The position numbers were made by a program, and so were the translations under genes. Positions 9,166 through 18,450 of a DNA stretch of 64,000 bases are shown in pieces. This stretch comes from CBFHSD01 sp965658375 (lineage in GTDB: Bacteria; Bacteroidota; Bacteroidia; Flavobacteriales_G; Salibacteraceae). Each line of letters begins with the position of its first letter. Position 1 is the stretch's first letter. The notes below the pieces were generated by a model. The model was not told the DNA's origin, did no database searches, and saw only the letters and a list, made by a program, of their open reading frames with translations. The stretch spans positions 35,120 through 99,119 of the forward strand of contig CBFHSD010000003.1 of NCBI GenBank assembly GCA_965658375.1, written 5' to 3'.

Positions 9166-11160
9166 ATGATTAGACTGTTATTTACTGTTTTAACACTTTG
9201 GAGCTTTGCTTGTTTTGCAGGCCCTGGAGACACAACAAAAGTATTTTCTCATGATGAAACACATTGGGACTGGAACGGAAATTTCTATGACACGGTTCAG
9301 TTTCCACCTCCCGGAACTTACAGCAAAGTAATCATGCATTATGAGCTTGGTTGCCCATCAATAGGATGCAGCGAATGGGATTACACCACAACAATTCAAT
9401 TGATGGATATTTCAGATCCAAATGCCATTGAAAGGTATGAACTTGCAAAAGTGATTACCCCTTATGCCGGGGACAAACAACAGGGGTGGTTTCATGAATA
9501 CAAGTTTGACGTAACTGGCTTCACACCTTTATTGACAGGTGAAAAGGTTATAAATGCCAAATATGGAGGCTGGCAAAATGGATTTACCGTTTCTATTTGG
9601 TTCGACTTTATTGAGGGAACACCACCAATGGATCCCCTAAGTGTACACCAGGTATATCTTGGAAGTTACACCTATGGTAACGCTTCGAACCCAATTAATG
9701 GAAATCTGCAATATGAAGAAATCGATCCGGTTACAGGTGCTGAGAATTTTCAATTTAAGGTTGCTGCAACTGGCCACGGATTTGGAGATAACAGCGGTAA
9801 CGGTGTAAACCCAGAAAACTGCGCAGAATTTTGCGATAAATGGTTTAAACTAAGGGTAAATAATGCTGTGCGTTACCAACAAACTGTTTGGAGAAATGAT
9901 TGTGGTGATGAAGCACATATTGCTCAAACAGGTACTTGGATTTACAACCGAGCGGGATGGTGCCCTGGAGGAGAAGCAGAAGAATTTGTTTATGATTTTA
10001 CAAAAAATCTTCCAGACAATCAATCTACTTTCGGAATTGAACTTGAATGGGAAAACTACACGGCTACAAATGTGAATATGTCTTACATCATTAGCGGAAT
10101 TGTTTTCCAATATGGAGCAATCAATCACAGTTTAGATGCTGAAGTATCAGATGTGTTAAGACCTACCACATACGATCGTTATTCTAGGTACAACCCGACT
10201 GGAGAAAACCCATTGATTATTATCAAGAACTTGGGATCTGACGTATTGAATACAGCAGAAATTAGATATGGAGTAACTGGTGGAAAAGAATATAGAGTAT
10301 CCTGGCAAGGAAATCTTGGGTTTTTAGAAACCGACACCGTTGAGCTTGTTATTCCTTCGCACAACTTCTATGTAAGTCCTGCGAACGAGTTTTACGCTTC
10401 TATAGAGAATCCGAATGGCGGTGTGGACGAAGTAGCTCACAACAATACGTTCACAACACATTATACGATTCCAGATGTATACAACTCAAGAATGGTTCTT
10501 GAAGTAAAATCAAACAACCGCGGAAATGAAAACCGCTACTTGCTTGCCACTTCAGACAACGACACCTTGGTATGGAGAGACAATCTTGCCAATAACACTA
10601 CATACGTTGACACTATTGAGGCGGTTCCTGGAGCTTACTTTTTTTATATCGAAGATGATGGGAGTGGCGGTGGAGGAGACGGCCTATCTTGGTGGGCAAA
10701 CCCTAACCAAGGAACCGGATCTGCAAAGCTTATTAACGTAAATGTACCGGGTTCAACCCCTCCATTGTTTATTCATAACATTGAAAGTGATTTCGGTAAT
10801 TTTTACAGATACAACTTTACCATTGGGTATGATTTAGATGAAGGAGATCCTTCTTTAGACGATCCTTCTTGGCTTCCACCAAATGCCATTACTTCAATAA
10901 GCAAAAAGGTTGACAATGCTGGCTTGAGTATTTACCCTAACCCTTCAAGTGATGTTCTTCAAATTCATTTGCAAAATAGACAAGAAGGCACTGAGCTGGT
11001 TATTTACAGCCAAATGGGTGCAGAGGTAATGAGAAAAACAGTTCCAGCTACAGCAGATTACCTAGAGCGCATTGACGTTTCTGCATGGACTAATGGAATT
11101 TACATCGTACAACTTGTGAACGACAACGAGATTAAAACACGAAAATTCGTGAAACAATAG
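9166..11160 (+). CDS. Secreted PNGase F-like protein with T9SS sorting domain
   Basis: Related to peptide-N4-(N-acetyl-beta-glucosaminyl)asparagine amidase F, which releases N-glycans from glycoproteins. Signal peptide about 1-18. The two PNGase F jelly-roll domains span about 25-320. Compared with my recall of Elizabethkingia PNGase F, the three disulfide pairs match (C63-C68, C219-C223, C246-C266), Asp72 in CSEWDY fits catalytic Asp60, and Glu221 in CAEFC fits Glu206. The position of Glu118 (TETW) is occupied by Gly (YGGW, about 133-136). A middle region of unclear fold follows (about 330-570), then a type A T9SS C-terminal domain (about 580-664, LSIYPNPSSD). Predicted to be exported and surface-attached or released. 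Confidence 0.85.
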   Translation: MIRLLFTVLTLWSFACFAGPGDTTKVFSHDETHWDWNGNFYDTVQFPPPGTYSKVIMHYELGCPSIGCSEWDYTTTIQLMDISDPNAIERYELAKVITPYAGDKQQGWFHEYKFDVTGFTPLLTGEKVINAKYGGWQNGFTVSIWFDFIEGTPPMDPLSVHQVYLGSYTYGNASNPINGNLQYEEIDPVTGAENFQFKVAATGHGFGDNSGNGVNPENCAEFCDKWFKLRVNNAVRYQQTVWRNDCGDEAHIAQTGTWIYNRAGWCPGGEAEEFVYDFTKNLPDNQSTFGIELEWENYTATNVNMSYIISGIVFQYGAINHSLDAEVSDVLRPTTYDRYSRYNPTGENPLIIIKNLGSDVLNTAEIRYGVTGGKEYRVSWQGNLGFLETDTVELVIPSHNFYVSPANEFYASIENPNGGVDEVAHNNTFTTHYTIPDVYNSRMVLEVKSNNRGNENRYLLATSDNDTLVWRDNLANNTTYVDTIEAVPGAYFFYIEDDGSGGGGDGLSWWANPNQGTGSAKLINVNVPGSTPPLFIHNIESDFGNFYRYNFTIGYDLDEGDPSLDDPSWLPPNAITSISKKVDNAGLSIYPNPSSDVLQIHLQNRQEGTELVIYSQMGAEVMRKTVPATADYLERIDVSAWTNGIYIVQLVNDNEIKTRKFVKQ

Positions 11161-11165
11161 ACTAA

Positions 11166-11196
11166 AAAAAGAGCGGCCATGAGCCGCTCTTTTTAT
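11166..11196. terminator. Bidirectional terminator between convergent genes
   Basis: GC-rich stem GAGCGGC/GCCGCTC (11171-11177 and 11183-11189) with a 5-base loop, flanked by A-runs and T-runs on both sides. It can end both the PNGase F-like gene and the S9 peptidase gene. Confidence 0.9.
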
Positions 11197-11199
11197 TTA

Positions 11200-13290
11200 C
11201 TAATTATCGTAGTAGTCTTCTGAGTCTGTCTTGACTGTTTCTTCAAGCCATTTGAAAAATTCCCTGTGCCAAAGCAAGCCGTTCTGAGGCTGTAACACCC
11301 AGTGATTTTCTTCTGGAAAGTACAACAATCTACTTTTCAGCCTTTGTACCCGGGCAGCAGTAAACGCTTCAAACGCTTGTGTTTCTGGTACCCTAAAGTC
11401 TTTTCCTCCCTGAATAATCATCATAGGTCTGTTCCAAGCTGCTACATATTTATGCGGTGAGAATTCTCTGTAAGATTTTCTAGCAGCTTCATTATTCATC
11501 CAATAAGGTCCGCCTACATCGTAGTTGGCAAAGAATAATTCCTCTGTAGAACCATACCAGCTCTCTAGGTTGAACAAACCACAATGAGAGATGAAAGACT
11601 TAAATCTATTTTCATGAATTCCCGCCAACATAAAAGTAGAATAGCCTCCAAAGCTCGCTCCAACACAAGCCACCTTTGTTTGGTCAATGAACTCATTCGG
11701 AAATACAATTTGATCATAAGCTGCGAGGTAATCTTGCATTGCTTTTCCACCCCAGTCTTTACTAATCTCTTCGTTCCATTCTATACCAAAAGTGGGCAAA
11801 CCTCTTCTGTTTGGCGCAATTACGATGTAATCGTTGGCAGCCATTAACTGAAAGTTCCAACGGTAGCTGTAAAACTGAGAGATGGCACTTTGTGGTCCAC
11901 CTTGACAATAGAAAATTGCGGGATATTTTTTATTTTCATCAAAGTTTGGCGGGTAAATCACCCAAACTTGCATTTGCTTTCCATCAATGGTTTCTACCCA
12001 TTTTTCTTCCACGGTACTTAGCTCAAGTTTATTATAAATAGCATCATTGGTTTTAGTCACTTGCTTCAATGAGCCATTCGAAATCTTTACTTGATAAATC
12101 TCTGTTGCGTGGTTCATATCTTGCTTCTCCACATACAACACGCCATTCGCCTCACCAACAATACCATTGATATTATGTGTTCCGTCTGTTACTTGTTTCA
12201 CTAGACCATCGGCTTCTCTAATATCAGAACCAATTTTACCAGTAATCATGCTCATATCGATAGACCACAACTGGTATCTTGCATTTTTACCTCCCCTGAA
12301 ATAGATGGTTTTTCCATCATTGCTCCAATTGAAAGAAGTAATACTTTCTCTCCAAAAAAATAGGTCAAAAGTTATTTGACCAGTGGCAACATCCATGAAT
12401 ATAATGGTGTTTTGGTCACTTTCATACCCATCTCTTGACATACCCAACCAAGCGAATTTTTTACCATCTGGACTAAAAGAAGGATGACTATCATAACCAC
12501 CAGCGGTTCCTTCTAAAGCTTTTGTTTCTCTGGTCTCTACGTTATAAAAGTACAAGTCGCTATTGGTGCTTTCCGCATAATCAACACCCGTCTTTTTCTT
12601 TGAAGCGTAGACTACGGTTTTGCTGTCTGGGCTCCATGTTACATCTTCAGAACCTCCAAATGGCATAAGAGGAGCATCATGTGGTTCACCCTCTAAAATA
12701 TCTACAACATTCGACACAGAGCCATTGGCTAAATCCGCAACAAATAAATGACGGTAACTTCCGTCATTCCAGGTATCCCAATGACGAATCATCAAATCAT
12801 CATAGATTTTCGCATCTGCCTGTTGTAAATCTGGATACTCATCACTCACTCCGCTTTCCACTTGAGCTCTAGCAGCGAAAAGCACTTTCCTTCCATCTGG
12901 CGAAACTTTCGCGAATTCCGCTCCTTCAATTCCTGCAACAGCTTTGGGATTTTTAAAGTCTAGGCCAGCTTCATACCAATGGCCTCCATTCATAAATCCA
13001 ACCTTGTCTCCTGACGTGTAGATTTGAACGCCATACTCAGAGCCTTTCATGTCGGTCAACTGCTTTGGTTCTCCGCCTTTAACAGGTACCATAAACAAGT
13101 TTCTATCTCCAGAATTTGCTTCCACCTCATAAGTCTTTACACCATATATGATGTTTTTGCCATCTGGCGTTAGTCCTTCACCACCAACACGGCCAAGCTC
13201 CCACAACTTTTCGGGTGTCATCACGTTTTGTCCGAAGGTCATAAAAGACCCTAGACCACATATCAATACTGAGAAAATTCTTAGAATCAT
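11200..13290 (-). CDS. S9 family prolyl oligopeptidase-type serine peptidase
   Basis: Secreted alpha/beta-hydrolase peptidase, probably cutting proline- or alanine-containing oligopeptides in the periplasm. Signal peptide about 1-20 (ends FMTFGQ). Residues about 25-430 form a WD40/beta-propeller-like region with several PDGK/PDSK blades. The C-terminal catalytic domain has the nucleophile Ser in GASFGGYS, Asp in GGKDFRVP and His in EENHWVL. At 696 residues it resembles the acylaminoacyl/dipeptidyl peptidases common in Bacteroidota. Monocistronic, with its stop against the shared terminator at 11166-11196; the short leader has a TAAGTTCG -7-like element at 13318-13311. Confidence 0.92.
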   Translation of the reverse strand: MILRIFSVLICGLGSFMTFGQNVMTPEKLWELGRVGGEGLTPDGKNIIYGVKTYEVEANSGDRNLFMVPVKGGEPKQLTDMKGSEYGVQIYTSGDKVGFMNGGHWYEAGLDFKNPKAVAGIEGAEFAKVSPDGRKVLFAARAQVESGVSDEYPDLQQADAKIYDDLMIRHWDTWNDGSYRHLFVADLANGSVSNVVDILEGEPHDAPLMPFGGSEDVTWSPDSKTVVYASKKKTGVDYAESTNSDLYFYNVETRETKALEGTAGGYDSHPSFSPDGKKFAWLGMSRDGYESDQNTIIFMDVATGQITFDLFFWRESITSFNWSNDGKTIYFRGGKNARYQLWSIDMSMITGKIGSDIREADGLVKQVTDGTHNINGIVGEANGVLYVEKQDMNHATEIYQVKISNGSLKQVTKTNDAIYNKLELSTVEEKWVETIDGKQMQVWVIYPPNFDENKKYPAIFYCQGGPQSAISQFYSYRWNFQLMAANDYIVIAPNRRGLPTFGIEWNEEISKDWGGKAMQDYLAAYDQIVFPNEFIDQTKVACVGASFGGYSTFMLAGIHENRFKSFISHCGLFNLESWYGSTEELFFANYDVGGPYWMNNEAARKSYREFSPHKYVAAWNRPMMIIQGGKDFRVPETQAFEAFTAARVQRLKSRLLYFPEENHWVLQPQNGLLWHREFFKWLEETVKTDSEDYYDN

Positions 13291-13454
13291 GTAGTTAAAT
13301 TTTAGGTGAACGAACTTAAGCGAATTCTACTCAATTTCGGCATGATTATTTGAATTATTGGGGTGTAGAAACCTCAAGAACAACACTCCTTCTTCTGAAG
13401 AGACAGAGTTTATGGGGTCTATACCTGAAGAAGATAGACATAAACTTCTAAGAA

Positions 13455-13856
13455 ATGATACAGATTAAGGAAAATCTTCCCAAAACAAGAAAAACACAGC
13501 TCTTGTTTTCTCTTACATTCCTATTAATCACCTTTACTTCCTGTAAAAAAGACCTGAATACGGATATTCCTTCAGAAGAGATCTTAGAATTTCAAAACTT
13601 ATCCGTAAGTCCAGGTTTTGATTGGAAATCAACACGCTCATTGGAAGTAAAAGTGGAAGGTGTTGATTTAAATGGTAGATCAATTACCAACCAGCTTTCC
13701 ATTTTTGACGAAAACGGAAAAGAACTCTTTTCAGCTTGGCAAGAGATGTCTGCCAACACGAGCATTGACTTGGTATTACCTAGTAAAGATGAGCACATCA
13801 CCGTTTCATACGGATCAATTAGACACACACCCTTCTTATCGATAATAATACAGTAG
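13455..13856 (+). CDS. Small lipoprotein, N-terminal part of LruC-type protein, probably frameshifted
   Basis: A 133-residue reading frame with a lipoprotein signal (FTSC, about residue 30). The body (LSVSPGFDWKSTRSLEVKVEG, then VLPSKDEHITVSYGSIRH) resembles the segment that precedes the LruC domain in larger Bacteroidota surface proteins. The frame ends at TAG 13854 with an unnatural tail (PFLSIIIQ). In another frame the DNA continues from 13823 as LLIDNNTVVFNFLDQTEDEE and stops at 13903. One extra C in the CCC at 13830-13832 would join the two frames into a protein of about 149 residues with an acidic tail. I infer a one-base deletion or a sequence error. Expressed just upstream of the LruC gene. 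Confidence 0.6.
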   Translation: MIQIKENLPKTRKTQLLFSLTFLLITFTSCKKDLNTDIPSEEILEFQNLSVSPGFDWKSTRSLEVKVEGVDLNGRSITNQLSIFDENGKELFSAWQEMSANTSIDLVLPSKDEHITVSYGSIRHTPFLSIIIQ

Positions 13857-13883
13857 TATTTAACTTTTTAGACCAAACAGAAG

Positions 13884-15332
13884 ATGAAGAAGACGATGAA
13901 TAAATACATATATGTTCTTGGATTAAGCTTATTCTCGTTTTCTGGAATGAGCCAAGTAACAAACGATTTTGAAGTGGGAAGTCGCAATCATTACAAAACA
14001 TTATGCTGGCAATTTTACAGCACCAGTGTAAACGGTGGTTCAAATGCATTTTCTGGACCGTTCAGTGCTAGAACTGGCCAGCTCAGTAACAATCCATATA
14101 CCAATCCTTCAACCAACTTTCATCAAGTCATTTCTCCTTGGGTTGACATACCATCTAATGGAACAGTAGCTTTTGAAGCTAAAATTAAAGGTTCTATTTC
14201 TGGAGGGAAATTCTTGAATGTATACCTCACAGATCAAAACGGAACGGTAAGCTCATTGGAGTCTCAGTTCTCTTTTGCAAATAACAGCACAACCTATACT
14301 TTCAACCAAACAGCAGCTAGTGGTGGAGTTTATCAAGTGCATTGGGATTATTACGGAAACGGAGGAAACGGAAGAGGGCTTCTAGATAACATTGTTATTT
14401 CAGGTACTGATGTAAGTGAGCCTTCAAACAACCAAGGCGCTGGAAATTGTCCAACCATTTCATTGACTGTTGATACAGATGGTGATGGTATTCCGGATGA
14501 TGATGACGATTATCCAAATGACGCTGCGAAAGCTTTTGATAATTACTATCCAAACCCAAGTTCGTACGCTTCTTATGCCTTTGAAGATTTATGGCCAAAT
14601 ATGGGTGATTACGACTTCAATGATTTGGTAATTCGATTTAGAATCAACCCCATTACAAATGCCAACAACAAGGTTGTTGAACTCGATTTAGGATTTAAAG
14701 TGTAAGCAGCGGGAGCTGGATTTGACAATGGGTTTGGAATCCAATTAGATGATGCTATTGCTAACCAAGTGCAATCAGTCAATAGCACTGAGTTAAACAA
14801 CGGTTCTTACACTTCTTACAATGCTAATGGAACTGAGTCTGGTCAATCACAAGCAGTTCTTATCGTATTTGAGTCTGCAGACCAAGTGATTCAAAGAAGT
14901 GGTGTTGCAATGTTTAATACTGTTCCTGGTATACCTGCTGGCGTGAGCGATGACATTAGTATGTCTGTTGTATTCAGTTCTCCATTGAACCTTTCAGATG
15001 TGAGCTTAGAATCATTCAATTCATTTATGATTGTAGACCAAGACAGAGGAAAAGATATTCACCTGATAGACCGTGAGCCAACAGCCTTAGTCGATCCTGT
15101 TTTCTTTAATACCATGAATGATGTATCTAATCCTTCTAACGGATATTACAAAACAGCGAACAACTTACCATGGGCATTGGAATTACCCGTTGAACTGCAA
15201 TACCCAATGGAAAAAGAAGATATTGTAAATGCTTATTTGAAGTTTGCAGATTGGGCTCAGTCTGGCGGATTACTTTATCCAGATTGGTACGAAAACTTAT
15301 CAGGTTACAGAAATAATGCAGTAATTTACTAG
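13884..15332 (+). pseudogene. LruC domain protein interrupted by a nonsense codon
   Basis: Signal peptide (about 1-24, ends GMSQ), then a beta-rich domain ending LLDNIVISGTD, a calcium-loop-like segment DTDGDGIPDDDDDYPND, and a C-terminal LruC domain (FEDLWPNMGDYDFNDLVIRF, then GFDNGFGIQL). The reading frame is broken by TAA at 14703-14705 between GFKV and AAGAGFDNGF. Downstream the same frame is open to 15332 and is clearly the rest of the LruC domain, so a single substitution (for example from TTA) explains it. The intact protein would have about 482 residues. A second ATG at 13896 is an alternative start. Real inactivation and sequencing error cannot be told apart here. Confidence 0.75.
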
Positions 15333-15354
15333 AGAAAAACAAACCTTTCAAACC

Positions 15355-15390
15355 AAAAAAACGGGGATAGTTAACTATCCCCGTTTTTTT
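15355..15390. terminator. Perfect-palindrome terminator after the LruC gene
   Basis: A 36-bp perfect palindrome: ACGGGGATAGTT followed directly by its reverse complement (15361-15384), flanked by seven A and seven T. It works as an intrinsic terminator in either direction. Confidence 0.9.
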
Positions 15391-15503
15391 ATGTTCAATC
15401 ATTAAAGAACCAATCTCGAACTTTTTTTATTTCAGGGCTTTACATAAATGAAATAAAGAGGTACATTGGCCGCTCAATTGAATAACTTGAAACTCCTACT
15501 TAG

Positions 15504-15632
15504 ATGTTATTGAATGTATTAAATGATCCAAAGATCAAAGAATTTAAGGAAAAGTCCGATAGGATTATTTCCATTTTCACGGCACAAACAAATGTGTTAT
15601 TGAAAGAAGAATTAGCAAAAGAGGAACTATAA
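15504..15632 (+). CDS. Possible 42-residue small protein
   Basis: The 318-base gap between the LruC gene and valS contains a short reading frame starting at ATG 15504. The product begins MLLNVLNDPKIKEFKEK, is rich in Lys and Glu, looks helical, and ends KEELAKEEL. It sits between two terminators (15355-15390 and 15617-15648), so the interval is a separate transcription unit. The second terminator stem overlaps its last codons. There is no obvious ribosome binding site, which is common in Bacteroidota. I recognise no family. A small RNA is the alternative. Confidence 0.4.
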   Translation: MLLNVLNDPKIKEFKEKSDRIISIFTAQTNVLLKEELAKEEL

Positions 15633-15648
15633 AAGCTCCTCTTTTTTT
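15617..15648. terminator. Terminator between small ORF and valS
   Basis: AAAAGAGGA (15617-15625) pairs with TCCTCTTTT (15637-15645), followed by further T. The symmetric A and T tracts let it end valS from the other side, whose stop is at 15651. Confidence 0.75.
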
Positions 15649-15650
15649 AT

Positions 15651-18272
15651 TTACAAGTCTTTTAATTGGGCCTCAAGCAAATCTAATTTCTCTTGAGCAT
15701 CTGCCTTTTTTCTGCGTTCGTTTTCAACCACCTGTTCTGGAGCACCTGCCACAAATCGCTCGTTGCTCAACTTTTTATCTACGCTTTTTAAGAAGCCTTT
15801 GATATATTCAATCTCTTTCTCAATTTTCACCTTTTCGGCAGCCATATCAATAGCTCCTTCGAGAGGAATGAAATATTCTGTTCCGCTAACAACAAACCCA
15901 TACGCTTTTTCTGGCTTGTCTTGTCTAATGTCAATACCTTCTAGATTTCCTAGTTTTAAAATCACTTCATCAAACGAGTTATTTCTCTTTCCAACAGCAA
16001 TGAGTTCAAGCGCATCTTTATTCGGGATGTTTTGCTTGGCTCTAAATTGTCTGATTTCAACAATAACCTTACTTGCTGTATTGAATTGATCAATCACATC
16101 TTTATTCTCAACAGTGACTTCTGGCCAGCTTGAAACGATAATGTAATCATCTTCATTTCTTTCTCTCAACAAATGCCATATCTCTTCAGAAATGAATGGC
16201 ATAAAGGGATGCGCCAATTTTACCATCGTCTCAAAATGACCTATGGCCTGCTCTAAAGTCAAAGCGTCAATTGGTTTTTGATAGGCCGGCTTGATCATTT
16301 CTAAATACCATGAACAGAAATCATCCCAAACCAACTTATAAATGGCCATTAAGGCTTCACTCAATCGGTATTGTTTGAAAAGGTCCTCAATTTCTGTAAT
16401 CAATTGATTGGTGCGTGCCTCAAACCAAACATGAGCAGCTGCAGCTGCTGCGGGTTGTTCAATGGTCTCATCCATTTCCCAACCTTTGATCAAACGCAGT
16501 GCATTCCAAATTTTATTGGTAAAGTTTCTTCCCTGTTCACAGAGCGACTCATCAAAGGGCAAATCGTTTCCTGCAGGTGATGTGAGCAGCATTCCAACGC
16601 GAACACCATCTGCGGAATACTTCTCCATCAACTTGATAGGATCCGGAGAATTCCCCAATGATTTAGACATTTTACGCCCTTGTTTATCGCGTACAATTCC
16701 TGTGAGGTATACATTCTCAAACGGACGATCGCCTCTATAATCATATCCAGCAATAATCATTCTAGCTACCCAGAAGAATAAAATTTCCGGTGCTGTCACC
16801 AAATCGTTGCTGGGATAATAGTAGTTGATTTCTTCGTTTTCAGGTTCTCGAATACCATCAAACACTGCGATAGGCCACAACCAACTTGAGAACCATGTAT
16901 CTAACACATCTTCTTCTTGTTTGAGGTCTTCTAGCTTTAAATCTGTATTGCCCGTTTTCTCTTGAGCCAAGATTAAAGCCTCTGCTTCTGTTTGCGCCAC
17001 TACAAAGTCTTGGTTGCCATCTCCAAAATACCAGGCAGGTATTTGATGACCCCAGAAAAGTTGTCTAGAAATGTTCCAGTTGTGGATGTTTTCCATCCAA
17101 TGACGGTAAGTATTCTTGAACTTACCAGGAATCAATTTCACATAGTCTTCCATTACTGCATCCAATGCTGGCTTGCAGAGCTCATCCATTTCTAAGAACC
17201 ACTGAATAGATAACCGAGGCTCAATCACAGCTCCTGTGCGTTCGCTGGTTCCTACAGAGGTTTGGTAGTCTTCTGTTTTTACAAGAACGTCAGACTCTTC
17301 CAGTTCTTTAGCAATGAGTTTTCTTACCGCAAAACGATCCTTACCTTCATAATGGAGACCATTGGAATTTAATGTGCCATCTTCATTCAATACATCTATG
17401 ATTTCAAGCTTGTGCTTGTCTCCAATGTTTTTATCATTTACATCATGCGCAGGGGTAATTTTTAAACACCCTGTCCCAAACTCTATGTCTACGTAGGTAT
17501 CTCCAATAATTGGCACCTCTCGGTTCGCAATAGGAACAATTGCTGTTTTTCCTATTAAATGGGTGAACCGTTCATCTTCTGGGTTCACACAAATAGCTGT
17601 ATCGCCCAAGATGGTTTCAGGTCGTGTAGTGGCAATGGTTACAAAGTCATCAGATCCAGAAATCGCATACTTTAAGTAGTACAATTTTGCGTTTACATCT
17701 TTGTGAATTACCTCTTCATCAGACACAGTTGTTAAGGCTTCGGGATCCCAATTTACCATGCGGTATCCGCGGTAAATCATTCCTTTTTTGTAAAGGTCTA
17801 CAAATACCTTAATTACGCTTTCGTAACGCGTTTCATCCATGGTAAATGCCGTCCGATCCCAATCGCAAGAAGCACCTAGAGCTTTTAGTTGCTCAAGAAT
17901 AATTCCACCGTGTTTATGGGTCCACTCCCAAGCGTGTTCTAGAAACTCTTCTCTGCTCAGGTCTGCTTTATCTATGCCTTCTTCTTTTAATTTGGCAACT
18001 ACTTTAGCTTCTGTAGCAATAGAGGCGTGATCGGTTCCGGGAACCCAACAAGCGTTTTTTCCCTGCATTCGGGCTTTACGGATCAAAACATCTTGAATGG
18101 TGTTGTTCAACATGTGACCCATGTGCAATACGCCTGTTACATTGGGCGGAGGGATAACAATGGTGTATGGCTCTCTTTCATCTGGAGTAGACTTGAAAAA
18201 GCCTTTTTCCATCCAGTGACTATACCACTTGTTTTCTGATTCTTGCGGGTTGTATTTGCTTGATATTTCCAT
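15651..18272 (-). CDS. valS: Valine--tRNA ligase
   Basis: Class Ia synthetase charging tRNA(Val), with editing of mischarged threonine. HIGH box in PPPNVTGVLHMGHMLN (about residues 41-56), editing domain in the middle (TTRPETILGDTA), KMSKS box in GRKMSKSLGNSPDP, anticodon-binding domain, and the C-terminal coiled-coil arm typical of ValRS (last about 65 residues, starting near KIEKEIEYIKGFL). At 873 residues it is full length. Monocistronic, with an exact -7 element (18306-18299) giving a short leader. Confidence 0.97.
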   Translation of the reverse strand: MEISSKYNPQESENKWYSHWMEKGFFKSTPDEREPYTIVIPPPNVTGVLHMGHMLNNTIQDVLIRKARMQGKNACWVPGTDHASIATEAKVVAKLKEEGIDKADLSREEFLEHAWEWTHKHGGIILEQLKALGASCDWDRTAFTMDETRYESVIKVFVDLYKKGMIYRGYRMVNWDPEALTTVSDEEVIHKDVNAKLYYLKYAISGSDDFVTIATTRPETILGDTAICVNPEDERFTHLIGKTAIVPIANREVPIIGDTYVDIEFGTGCLKITPAHDVNDKNIGDKHKLEIIDVLNEDGTLNSNGLHYEGKDRFAVRKLIAKELEESDVLVKTEDYQTSVGTSERTGAVIEPRLSIQWFLEMDELCKPALDAVMEDYVKLIPGKFKNTYRHWMENIHNWNISRQLFWGHQIPAWYFGDGNQDFVVAQTEAEALILAQEKTGNTDLKLEDLKQEEDVLDTWFSSWLWPIAVFDGIREPENEEINYYYPSNDLVTAPEILFFWVARMIIAGYDYRGDRPFENVYLTGIVRDKQGRKMSKSLGNSPDPIKLMEKYSADGVRVGMLLTSPAGNDLPFDESLCEQGRNFTNKIWNALRLIKGWEMDETIEQPAAAAAAHVWFEARTNQLITEIEDLFKQYRLSEALMAIYKLVWDDFCSWYLEMIKPAYQKPIDALTLEQAIGHFETMVKLAHPFMPFISEEIWHLLRERNEDDYIIVSSWPEVTVENKDVIDQFNTASKVIVEIRQFRAKQNIPNKDALELIAVGKRNNSFDEVILKLGNLEGIDIRQDKPEKAYGFVVSGTEYFIPLEGAIDMAAEKVKIEKEIEYIKGFLKSVDKKLSNERFVAGAPEQVVENERRKKADAQEKLDLLEAQLKDL

Positions 18273-18298
18273 CTGTAACAGGACTATTTTAAGGGCGG

Positions 18299-18306
18299 CA
18301 AAGTTA
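18299..18306 (-). promoter_or_regulatory. -7 element of valS
   Basis: Minus-strand TAACTTTG matches TAnnTTTG exactly and lies 26 bases before the valS ATG at 18272. No clear -33 TTTG was found. Confidence 0.6.
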
Positions 18307-18413
18307 TTTTTTTAGTAAGTGTGTTTTCATAAAAGCCGCTCATATATTTCTAAAGGTAAGTGTCAAATGATGTTAAAGCCCGCAATAAACTATACTCGGG
18401 GCGAAGAATTCAC

Positions 18414-18421
18414 TACATTTG
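18414..18421 (+). promoter_or_regulatory. -7 element of the DUF1573 gene
   Basis: TACATTTG matches TAnnTTTG. The predicted transcript starts around 18427, inside the longer open frame. This rules out the upstream start at 18319 and supports ATG 18451. Confidence 0.65.
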
Positions 18422-18450
18422 AAGCTCAAATCAAGATAAAAACAATAGTT

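Noticed and set aside
11560..11580. GTTGAACAA copy inside the S9 peptidase gene as a light-regulator site
   Set aside because: Single copy inside coding sequence, far from any start codon; expected by chance in 64 kb of AT-rich DNA.
14703..14705. Recoding of the LruC stop codon
   Set aside because: TAA is not used for selenocysteine or pyrrolysine and no recoding signal is visible; mutation or sequence error is simpler.
18319..18450. Upstream extension of the DUF1573 protein
   Set aside because: The stretch contains the -7 element at 18414 and encodes no signal peptide; the ATG at 18451 gives a perfect one.
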